Source: a virus. Taken from it: a stretch of 33,492 nt of DNA. The position numbers were made by a program, and so were the translations under genes. Below, piece by piece: positions 6,533 through 12,849 of this stretch; the first letter of the stretch is position 1, and every line of letters starts with the position of its first letter. The stretch lies in the IMG/VR virus record IMGVR_UViG_3300020601_000043, positions 1 to 33,492 of that record; one strand, 5' to 3'. Under the pieces are notes generated by a model. The model saw only the letters and a list, made by a program, of their open reading frames with translations. It did not search any database and was not told the DNA's origin.

Positions 6533-7253
6533 TATACCTAACAATTACATCAAAAGAAAAACATCAACTATTGACTTTGGCTACGAAGAAAGCGAAGTAA
6601 GTGGTTACCTTAAGCCTATAAAGGAGGAACTAGAGTTATTAAAAAAAGCAGAATATAAAGTTACACACGGAGAATCTACAAGAACAGTAGCTTCTTGGTT
6701 GTCTGAAAAAAGTAACAGATATATTAGTCATGTAGGTCTTTGGAAACATATGAAACATACTAGAGTAGCAAGTAAAAGATTTGAAGATGGTGAATGGTGG
6801 TATGTAGGTCAGGCAGACGGAAGACGTAGAGTGTCTTCTCACGTAGGGAAAAATGAAAGAAGAATGTTTGTTAATGGTAAATATGTACCACAGTCTCATC
6901 CACTTTATAAAGCAGGAAGATACAAAAGTTTTGATGATGCTGCGTTTAGTTCTTTACAGAATTACGAAACATCTACAGAAGGAGAAGTATATATCATAAC
7001 TAACCCTGCTTGGAAAGGCTGGATTAAAATTGGTATGGCTATTGATGCTGAGGACAGATGTAAAGGTTATCAAACATCTAGTCCACTTAGAGATTTTAAA
7101 TTAAAGTTTAAAAAATACTTTGATGATAGAAGAACTGCTGAACAAACAGCTCATACTTTATGTGCTAAGAAAGCAGAGAAACGTAAAGGCGAATGGTTTA
7201 AGTTAGACTTAAAGACAGCAAAAGAGATAATAAATAATATGGAGGTCGTTTAA
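6519..7253 (+). CDS. GIY-YIG / T5orf172-type endonuclease-like protein
   Basis: The 244-aa protein starts at GTG 6519, supported by GGGAGG upstream (6506-6511), inside the polymerase 3' end. The C-terminal half (about 154-240) fits the T5orf172/MUG113 branch of the GIY-YIG nucleases: VYII for the GIY strand, IKIG for YIG, an Arg in EDRCKGYQTSSP, and a Glu in RTAEQTAH. A GEWFKL ending is also typical. The N-terminal half (1-150) is basic and may bind DNA through a helix-turn-helix-like segment. It could nick host or competitor DNA, or be a free-standing homing endonuclease next to the polymerase gene. The TAA stop lies in GTTTAAAC (7248-7255). Confidence 0.75.
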   Translation: MKHINIPNNYIKRKTSTIDFGYEESEVSGYLKPIKEELELLKKAEYKVTHGESTRTVASWLSEKSNRYISHVGLWKHMKHTRVASKRFEDGEWWYVGQADGRRRVSSHVGKNERRMFVNGKYVPQSHPLYKAGRYKSFDDAAFSSLQNYETSTEGEVYIITNPAWKGWIKIGMAIDAEDRCKGYQTSSPLRDFKLKFKKYFDDRRTAEQTAHTLCAKKAEKRKGEWFKLDLKTAKEIINNMEVV

Positions 7254-7255
7254 AC

Positions 7256-8128
7256 ATGGCTAAATCAAAGAAAACCCTTGACACATTAGTCGAAGATATA
7301 TATAATAAGATAGGTGTACTTGCTGATGGTGAGCATATTGACCTAGATGAGGACACCATAGAACAGTTCGGTGAGTCTATGAAAGACATACTTTACAAGT
7401 GGTCTCACCCTGAACCAAGAGGTGATGCAACCTTACGCATGTCTAACATAGGCAGGAAGTCACGACAGTTATGGTTTGATATGAAGTCAGAAGGTACTCC
7501 TGAAAGGATGCCACCATCTTTATTCATTAAGTTTTTATATGGACATTTACTTGAAGAGATAGTTATATTTCTTATCAAGCTATCTGGACATACAGTTACT
7601 GATGAACAAAAAGAAATCAAAGTATCTGGAATCAAAGGACACATGGACTGTGTTATTGATGGGGAGGTTGTAGATATTAAGACTGCTTCTGGTTATGCGT
7701 TCAAGAAATTTAAAGACGGTACTCTTGCAGAAAATGACATGTTTGGATACATGGCTCAACTTGCTGGATATGAAGAAGCACAAGGCACAAACAAAGGTGG
7801 ATTCCTTGCTCTTAATAAAGAGTCTGGTGAGTTAGCTTTGTACAGACCTGATGAATTTGATAAGCCTAATATTAAAAGTAAAATAAAAAATATTAAAGCT
7901 GCTATTAAGCTAGATAATCCACCAAGTCTGTGTTATAATCCTATACCTGATGGTAAGTCTGGTAACATGCAACTTGCTAGAGAGTGTGTATACTGTAGGC
8001 ATAAGTTTGAATGTCATAAAGATTCTAATGAAGGTAAAGGTTTAAGAGTATTTAAATATTCTAACGGATTGAGATACTTAACTCAGACACCTAAGCCCCC
8101 TAAAGTTATTGAGGTAACACAAATATGA
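7256..8128 (+). CDS. PD-(D/E)XK exonuclease, Cas4/RecB-like with Cys cluster
   Basis: A 290-aa nuclease in the position of T7 gp6 exonuclease. The active site reads D131...D140-I-K142 (HMDCVIDGE-VVDIKT), the PD-(D/E)XK core, followed by a QxxxY-like MAQLAGY segment. C244, C247 and C253 have the C-x2-C-x5-C spacing of the AddB/Cas4 iron-sulfur site, and C226 is a fourth Cys nearby. The N-terminal motif MSNIGRKSRQLW (62-73) has Lys where Cas4-like proteins usually carry the first Cys. It would degrade host DNA to nucleotides and may help recombination. GGAGG lies 10 nt upstream. The next gene overlaps by ATGA. Confidence 0.85.
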   Translation: MAKSKKTLDTLVEDIYNKIGVLADGEHIDLDEDTIEQFGESMKDILYKWSHPEPRGDATLRMSNIGRKSRQLWFDMKSEGTPERMPPSLFIKFLYGHLLEEIVIFLIKLSGHTVTDEQKEIKVSGIKGHMDCVIDGEVVDIKTASGYAFKKFKDGTLAENDMFGYMAQLAGYEEAQGTNKGGFLALNKESGELALYRPDEFDKPNIKSKIKNIKAAIKLDNPPSLCYNPIPDGKSGNMQLARECVYCRHKFECHKDSNEGKGLRVFKYSNGLRYLTQTPKPPKVIEVTQI

Positions 8129-8373
8129 GTGGAAGAAGATCAAAACAATTAAGACGTAGGGCAGAAGACTTACTAATTGAGTGGATTAGAACTATGGTTC
8201 CTGATGGAGAAGACCCTAATAGAATCAAGAGACAAAACCTAGATGAGTTCTTACCTACGCAAACACATATCTTTGCAGGTGGACAATTTAGAATGAGTGC
8301 TTATACTTTAAAATGGTTTTATAAAAAAGTAAAACGTAACCCCAATGTAACACTGGAGAATATCAATGCCTAA
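8125..8373 (+). CDS. small basic conserved phage protein (82 aa)
   Basis: It is coupled to the exonuclease by ATGA and overlaps the endonuclease gene by 8 nt. The N-terminus is strongly basic (SGRRSKQLRRRAEDLL), followed by a helical region and a segment (FAGGQFRMSAYTLKWFYKKVKRNPNVTLENI) that I remember from T7-like cyanophages at the same place between exonuclease and endonuclease genes. A DNA-binding partner of either nuclease is plausible. No activity is known to me. Confidence 0.7.
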   Translation: MSGRRSKQLRRRAEDLLIEWIRTMVPDGEDPNRIKRQNLDEFLPTQTHIFAGGQFRMSAYTLKWFYKKVKRNPNVTLENINA

Positions 8374-8803
8374 AAGAGTACCTCGTAAACCGAGACCAAA
8401 GAAGATAGGAATACCTAAAGGATATGATAGCATGTGGGAAGTTACCTTACATGAAACTATATTACAAGACTGGAAACATCACTATGAGTCTATTAAGTAT
8501 ATCATCAAGAAAGATTACGAAGTAGACTTTGCCAAAACAATAGAAGATAAAACTATATTGTTAGAAGCAAAGGGTAGGTTTTGGGACCACGCTGAATACA
8601 GTAAGTATCTGTGGATAAGAGAAGCACTACCTGCTAACATGGAGCTAGTCTTTTTATTTCAAAAGCCTTTCTCTCCTATGCCGGGAGCAAAGGTAAGGAA
8701 GGATGGAACAAAACGTACCCATGCTGAATGGGCTGAAACAAATAACTTTAGATGGTTTAGTGAAGAGACTTTACCCGATGACTGGAGAAATGATGGAGTA
8801 TAA
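8366..8803 (+). CDS. endonuclease I (Holliday-junction resolvase), T7 gp3-like
   Basis: The 145-aa product matches T7 gp3 (149 aa) in length and catalytic layout: E25, D54 and E67-x-K69 (WEVTLHE, YEVDF, LLEAKGRF) correspond to E20, D55, E65 and K67 of T7. A basic N-terminus (PKRVPRKPRPKK) should help junction binding. It resolves branched DNA before packaging and breaks host DNA for the exonuclease encoded just upstream. Its start overlaps the 82-aa gene, and its end overlaps the DUF3310 gene by 11 nt. Confidence 0.93.
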   Translation: MPKRVPRKPRPKKIGIPKGYDSMWEVTLHETILQDWKHHYESIKYIIKKDYEVDFAKTIEDKTILLEAKGRFWDHAEYSKYLWIREALPANMELVFLFQKPFSPMPGAKVRKDGTKRTHAEWAETNNFRWFSEETLPDDWRNDGV

Positions 8804-9059
8804 ATTTAACGAAAGAAGACATATAATTGAACTTAAAGAATATATTGACAATACTTACGGAGAACACTATGCTTCTGATAAGTATCAAGCAACAGATATT
8901 ATCATTGATTCAGGTCATGGCGAAGGTTTCTGTATCGGAAACATTATGAAGTATGCTAAACGCTATGGAAATAAAGAAGGAAAGAACAGAAAAGACTTGC
9001 TAAAAATCTTACACTATGGTATAATAATGCTTAACATTCACGACACAGAGAACTCATAA
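8793..9059 (+). CDS. DUF3310 protein, T7 gp1.7-like (possible nucleotide kinase)
   Basis: The 88-aa product shows the DUF3310 pattern: SDKYQATDII, then GFCIGNIMKYAKRYGNKEGKNRKDLLKILHYG. The GN-xxKY-xR-xxK-xxxxDLxK core is typical. The family includes T7 gp1.7, reported as a dGMP/dTMP kinase, so a role in dNTP supply is attractive next to the reductase operon. This is inferred from family membership. ATG 8793 has GGAG 5 nt upstream; ATGs at 8790 and 8778 are less well placed. Its stop overlaps the nrdA start as TAATG. Promoter-like P4 lies in its 3' end. Confidence 0.75.
   Translation: MEYKFNERRHIIELKEYIDNTYGEHYASDKYQATDIIIDSGHGEGFCIGNIMKYAKRYGNKEGKNRKDLLKILHYGIIMLNIHDTENS
8997..9025 (+). promoter_or_regulatory. 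candidate internal promoter P4 ahead of nrdA
   Basis: TTGCTA (8997-9002), a 17-bp spacer and TATAAT (9020-9025), with TG at 9017-9018. The -10 is consensus and extended; the -35 matches 4 of 6. It lies within the DUF3310 coding region and would start mRNA near 9032, 27 nt before nrdA. It could give the reductase genes extra expression. Chance occurrence in AT-rich coding DNA cannot be excluded. Confidence 0.4.
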
Positions 9060-10954
9060 TGGTAGAAGATAAAGTAGGAATAAAAGAATACTTAGGTATT
9101 AAAATTAATTACAGTAATGAAAAACTATTAGATAAGTTTAGTCTTGATACATTAAAAGACAGATACTTATGGGAGAATGAAACACATGCACAAGAAGCGT
9201 TTGCCCGTGCCTCGGTCTTCGGGGCAACCTACAAAGGTCACACGGATTTTGAATTGGCTCAAAGGCTTTATCACTACAGTTCCTCTTGTTGGTTCATGTT
9301 TAGCACTCCTATACTTAGTAACGGGGGAACAAGTCGTGGTCTTCCTATTAGCTGTTTCCTCAATTATGTACCTGATAGTCGCAGTGGTTTATCAGATCAT
9401 TATGACGAGAATATTTGGTTGGCATCTTCAGGTGGAGGTATTGGTGGATATTGGGGAAACATTAGGAGTAACGGTATTTCTACTACTCACGGTAGTAAGT
9501 CTACTGGTTCAATTCCTTTTATCCATGTAGTTGATTCACAGATGTTAGCCTTTAATCAAGGCACAACAAGACGTGGTTCTTATGCTGCATACATGGACAT
9601 ATCTCATCCAGAGATTGAAGAGTTTATTAACATGCGTAAAGAATCCGGTGGGGATATCAATCGTAAGAATCTTAATCTTCATAACGGTATCAACATTACC
9701 AATGAGTTTTTAAAAGCTGTTGAAGAAGATGCAGACTTTAGATTGATTGACCCTAAAACTAACGAGCCTACTAAGATTGTAAATGCTAGAGACTTATGGT
9801 GGCAGATCATCAACGCTAGAGCAGAGACTGGTGAGCCTTACATGGTCAACATAGATACATGTAACGAAGCTTTACCAAAAGAACAGAAAGATTTAGGATT
9901 AGAAATTAAACAGAGCAATCTTTGTTCTGAGATTACTTTACCTACTAACGAAGAGAGAACAGCAGTGTGTTGTTTATCTTCTGTAAACTTAGAATACTAT
10001 GATGAATGGTCAGAGAATCCAGTGTTCATAGATGATTTAATAACCATGCTTGACAACGTTCTTCAACATTATATTGATAACGCTGTTGACACAGATAACT
10101 TAGGAGAGTACAATGCAAACTTTAAAAGGTTTCAAAAACATATTAAAGAAGGTAAAGAAGGGTTTACTAAATCTGCCTACTCAGCTTATAGAGAAAGGTC
10201 ATTGGGTCTCGGTGCGATGGGCTTCCATTCGTATCTCCAATCACGCAACATTCCTTTTGAAGGTATCTTCGCTACGGGTTTCAATCATAAAGCGTTTAAA
10301 CATGTTAAGACACATGCAACCAAAGCTTCTGAAAGACTTGCAGATGAAAGGGGGGAAGCTCCTGATGTCAGTGGTAGTGGCAGGAGGAACGCTAATCTAC
10401 TCGCTGTTGCTCCTAACGCTAGTTCTAGTATCATATGTGGTGGTACTTCTCCTTCGATTGAGCCATATCGTGCTAACGTTTATACGCACAAGACTCTAAG
10501 TGGTTCGTTCCAAGTTAAGAACAAATACCTAGAAGAGGTATTACAAGACAAAGGACTAAAGAAAAATGAGTTGACTGCATTGTGGAAAGACATTGCAGGT
10601 AACGAAGGTTCAGTACAACATCTTGATATATTAACTGATGAAGAAAAAGAAGTATTTAAAACTGCTAATGAAATAGATCAGATATGGATTATAGAACATG
10701 CATCTAAACGTCAAGAGTTTATTTGTCAAGCACAATCCGTTAATCTTTTCTTTACACTTCCTAAAGCTACAGAGCCACAGGAAGTACATGATGAATACAT
10801 GCAGTACGTTAATGATGTACACTGGTATGGTATGAACAAACTAAAGTCTTTGTATTACTTTAGAACTAATGCTGCTAGAAATGCAGAAAATGTAAACGTT
10901 AAAGTTCAGCGTATTAAACTAGATGATGCTGAGTGTATAGCTTGTGAGGGTTGA
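9059..10954 (+). CDS. nrdA: class I ribonucleotide reductase large subunit, no ATP-cone
   Basis: This subunit reduces ribonucleotides to deoxyribonucleotides for phage DNA synthesis. Visible catalytic residues are C99 (LPISCFLNY), N287-x-C289-x-E291 (SNLCSE), C304 (AVCCLSS), the Tyr pair 599-600 (LKSLYYFRTN) that relays the radical, and the C-terminal C626-x2-C629 that passes electrons from thioredoxin or glutaredoxin. At 631 aa it is about 130 shorter than E. coli NrdA (761) because the N-terminal ATP-cone is absent. The enzyme should therefore escape dATP shut-off, fitting a lytic phage. The start overlaps the DUF3310 stop (TAATG). The beta subunit is encoded two small genes downstream. Confidence 0.95.
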   Translation: MVEDKVGIKEYLGIKINYSNEKLLDKFSLDTLKDRYLWENETHAQEAFARASVFGATYKGHTDFELAQRLYHYSSSCWFMFSTPILSNGGTSRGLPISCFLNYVPDSRSGLSDHYDENIWLASSGGGIGGYWGNIRSNGISTTHGSKSTGSIPFIHVVDSQMLAFNQGTTRRGSYAAYMDISHPEIEEFINMRKESGGDINRKNLNLHNGINITNEFLKAVEEDADFRLIDPKTNEPTKIVNARDLWWQIINARAETGEPYMVNIDTCNEALPKEQKDLGLEIKQSNLCSEITLPTNEERTAVCCLSSVNLEYYDEWSENPVFIDDLITMLDNVLQHYIDNAVDTDNLGEYNANFKRFQKHIKEGKEGFTKSAYSAYRERSLGLGAMGFHSYLQSRNIPFEGIFATGFNHKAFKHVKTHATKASERLADERGEAPDVSGSGRRNANLLAVAPNASSSIICGGTSPSIEPYRANVYTHKTLSGSFQVKNKYLEEVLQDKGLKKNELTALWKDIAGNEGSVQHLDILTDEEKEVFKTANEIDQIWIIEHASKRQEFICQAQSVNLFFTLPKATEPQEVHDEYMQYVNDVHWYGMNKLKSLYYFRTNAARNAENVNVKVQRIKLDDAECIACEG

Positions 10955-10955
10955 T

Positions 10956-11099
10956 ATGGATTGTTGGCACTGTGGAACACAATTAATATGGGGTGGAGAT
11001 CACGACATAGAAGATGAGAACGATGAGTACATTATGGAAACTAATTTAAGTTGCCCTAAATGTAACTCGGCTGTTATAGTTTATTTACCAAAAGATTAA
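10956..11099 (+). CDS. 47-aa zinc-ribbon protein between nrdA and nrdB
   Basis: It starts 1 nt after nrdA and ends 1 nt before the next ORF. Two Cys pairs (C3-x2-C6 in CWHC and C33-x2-C36 in CPKC) about 27 residues apart should hold one zinc. An acidic loop (DIEDENDEY) lies between them. From memory, near-identical mini zinc ribbons with a WHCG-LIWGGDHD opening occur in many marine and other phages without a known role. Placement in the reductase operon suggests a link to it, or simply co-expression. It could bind protein or nucleic acid. Confidence 0.8.
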   Translation: MDCWHCGTQLIWGGDHDIEDENDEYIMETNLSCPKCNSAVIVYLPKD

Positions 11100-11100
11100 T

Positions 11101-11280
11101 ATGAAACAATCAGAATTTGACAAGGTGTTTAGCCAAAAGTTTTCAGGCTTTACAAGTAGGATGTGGTTAGATTATTGTGATGAAAATAATAATCCATTCG
11201 CAAAAACAAAAGATTACGCAGGATATGTAATTGAAAATTTTAAATATTTAGTTAAGAGATTTAACGAGGAGAACATATGA
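11101..11280 (+). CDS. 59-aa hypothetical protein upstream of nrdB
   Basis: The ATG follows the zinc-ribbon stop by 1 nt, and the stop overlaps the nrdB start as ATGA (11277-11280), so it should be co-translated with nrdB. The protein is helical and charged, with several aromatic residues (about five Phe, three Tyr, one Trp) and one Cys. It has no membrane segment. Function unknown. Confidence 0.65.
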   Translation: MKQSEFDKVFSQKFSGFTSRMWLDYCDENNNPFAKTKDYAGYVIENFKYLVKRFNEENI

Positions 11281-12260
11281 GCTTATTAGACACAAGAGAT
11301 TATTACAAACCATTCGATAACCCTTGGATGTTTGACTACTATGTCTTACAAAACCAAATGCACTGGATGCCGGAGTCAGTACCTTTACACACCGATGTAA
11401 AAGATTGGCAAGAGTTAGACCCCAAAGAAAAGAACTTACTAACACAAATCTTTAGATTGTTTACTCAATCAGATGTAGATGTTGGTGCAGGTTACGTTGA
11501 TAGATACATGCGTATCTTTAGAAAGCCTGAAGCTAGAATGATGATGGGGTCGTTTGCTAACATGGAGTCTATTCATCAACATGCTTACAGCTTACTACTT
11601 GATACAGTTGGTATGCCTGAGATAGAGTACAAAGCTTTTTCAGAGTACGAAGAAATGGCTGACAAACACGAGTACGTTCATAACATCAAGACCATCAAGA
11701 AAGATAAGAAGAGTATTGCAAAAACTTTAGCAGTCTATTCAGCTTTTACAGAAGGACTACAATTGTTTAGTAGCTTTGCAATCTTGTTAAACTTTCCAAG
11801 GTTCGGCAAGATGAAAGGTATGGGACAGATAGTTACTTACTCTATACGGGATGAGTCTATGCACGTTGAAGCTATGACTAAACTCTTTAGAGAATTTATC
11901 CAAGAAAACATAGAGATATGGACAGATGATTTTAAAGCAGAACTCTACGAGATTTGTAGACAGATGGTAACACTAGAAGATAAGTTCTTAGACCTAGTGT
12001 TTGATATGGGAGACCTTGAAGGTCTTACCAAGAAAGATATGTATGCTTACAATAGATACATAGCTGATAGAAGATTGCTACAGCTTGGTCTTAAAACAAA
12101 CTATGACCAACGTGAGAATCCTCTAGGGTGGTTAGATGAAGTGATGGGTGTTGAACACCAGAACTTTTTTGAAGGTCGTGCAACTTCTTATATGAAGGCA
12201 GGACTAAGAGGTAGACAGGATAAGATAACCTTTGCAAACTTGGAGAGTGATAATGGTTAA
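11277..12260 (+). CDS. nrdB: class I ribonucleotide reductase small (radical) subunit
   Basis: The 327-aa beta subunit carries the dimetal site and radical. Ligands can be read as D66 or D68 (TQSDVDVG), E97 and H100 (ANMESIHQHAY), E159 (AFTEGLQL), E193 and H196 (RDESMHVE). Tyr104 has the spacing of E. coli Tyr122 (E-x2-H-x3-Y), so a tyrosyl radical is expected. GAGGAG lies 5 nt before the ATG. It pairs with the large subunit encoded upstream. Subclass (Ia or Ib, Fe or Mn) cannot be settled by eye; no nrdI or nrdH is in the window. Confidence 0.95.
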   Translation: MSLLDTRDYYKPFDNPWMFDYYVLQNQMHWMPESVPLHTDVKDWQELDPKEKNLLTQIFRLFTQSDVDVGAGYVDRYMRIFRKPEARMMMGSFANMESIHQHAYSLLLDTVGMPEIEYKAFSEYEEMADKHEYVHNIKTIKKDKKSIAKTLAVYSAFTEGLQLFSSFAILLNFPRFGKMKGMGQIVTYSIRDESMHVEAMTKLFREFIQENIEIWTDDFKAELYEICRQMVTLEDKFLDLVFDMGDLEGLTKKDMYAYNRYIADRRLLQLGLKTNYDQRENPLGWLDEVMGVEHQNFFEGRATSYMKAGLRGRQDKITFANLESDNG

Positions 12261-12471
12261 TAAAAGTGAAGCTAACTTAGTAAGTTTTAAAGTGCTTCTT
12301 ACACGGAACAATGATATTGTGACAGAGTTTAGTATGCTACCGGAGGATATGGTAGATGAGATATTCCCTCTTGATGAGAGAGACGTAATCAAAACAATCC
12401 TCCGTAACGGTAAGTCAAAGATGGGAGACTTACATAATTATTTTCAAAGAGAGTTAAACGTTTTAAAGTAA
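12253..12471 (+). CDS. 72-aa hypothetical protein ending the + strand unit
   Basis: ATG 12253 has GGAGAG 5 nt upstream and overlaps nrdB by 8 nt; an ATG at 12232 has no ribosome site. The product is soluble, with a beta-like start (NLVSFKVLLTRNN) and an acidic helical middle (LPEDMVDEIFPLDERDVIKTIL). It is the last + strand gene, and its stop directly abuts the stop of the opposing gene. No family recognised. Confidence 0.65.
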   Translation: MVNKSEANLVSFKVLLTRNNDIVTEFSMLPEDMVDEIFPLDERDVIKTILRNGKSKMGDLHNYFQRELNVLK

Positions 12472-12840
12472 TTATCCAGCTAAAGGATTCTTATTCTCTT
12501 CTTTAAATATTTTGATATCAGTCTTAACACTTTCGATATCAGCTTTCATACCTGACATATCAGACTTGATTGCTTCGACTTTGTTAGACTGACTATCAAT
12601 CTTAATTAAAATAGTTTCATCAATCGTCTTGTTCATATAAGACACAGAAGTTTCTAAAGCTTCTATTCTTTTTTCAATCTCACCTAAACCATCATCAGTT
12701 TCTTTAGCTTGTTGAGCTTTAGTTTCTAAGTTCTCAATTCTATTGACATAGGTTGCCCCAGTGTATCCAAATCCGGCTAGTGTTCCTATGATACCCATCA
12801 ACGCAATAAACTGTGTTGTTTTATTTTGTAACCAATCCAT
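12472..12840 (-). CDS. membrane-anchored coiled-coil protein (122 aa)
   Basis: One hydrophobic helix (about residues 11-31, FIALMGIIGTLAGFGYTGATY) is followed by about 85 residues of heptad-patterned coiled coil (ENLETKAQQ... to IKIFKEEN). AGGAGA lies upstream on the - strand. It is the last gene of the late unit, downstream of the lysis-type genes. An inner-membrane anchor with a long helical arm would fit a spanin-like or envelope-bridging role, but no outer-membrane partner with a lipobox was seen. The call is structural only. Confidence 0.7.
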   Translation of the reverse strand: MDWLQNKTTQFIALMGIIGTLAGFGYTGATYVNRIENLETKAQQAKETDDGLGEIEKRIEALETSVSYMNKTIDETILIKIDSQSNKVEAIKSDMSGMKADIESVKTDIKIFKEENKNPLAG

Positions 12841-12849
12841 AATGTTCTC

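Larger units (their letters stand above)
469..10301. repeat. dispersed palindrome GTTTAAAC, nine copies in the + strand region
   Basis: Exact GTTTAAAC occurs at 469, 1214, 1921, 2287, 3302, 3776, 5493, 7248 and 10294. I found only one more copy, at 21604 in the - strand region. Most copies are preceded by C or T and followed by A. Two are centres of perfect 14-bp palindromes (5490-5503 and 21601-21614). Two contain a gene's TAA stop (1921, 7248) and one is intergenic before P3 (2287). Confidence 0.6.

Noticed and set aside
7911-7939. TGTTATAAT (7931-7939) with a weak TAGATA -35 inside the exonuclease gene
   Set aside because: The -10 looks like P2/P3, but the -35 is poor and the bases encode Cys226-Tyr-Asn of the protein, so coincidence is likely.
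9177-9530. 117-aa hydrophobic frame inside nrdA
   Set aside because: It lies wholly in the catalytic part of nrdA in another frame and has no ribosome site; a shadow.
10113-10499. 128-aa frame inside nrdA
   Set aside because: Shadow of the conserved reductase sequence; no ribosome site or sensible composition.
12514-12542. Two GATATCAG copies as a possible terminator or operator at the convergent junction
   Set aside because: They are direct copies lying in the heptad repeat of the coiled-coil gene and encode similar D-I residues; no hairpin with a U-run is formed.
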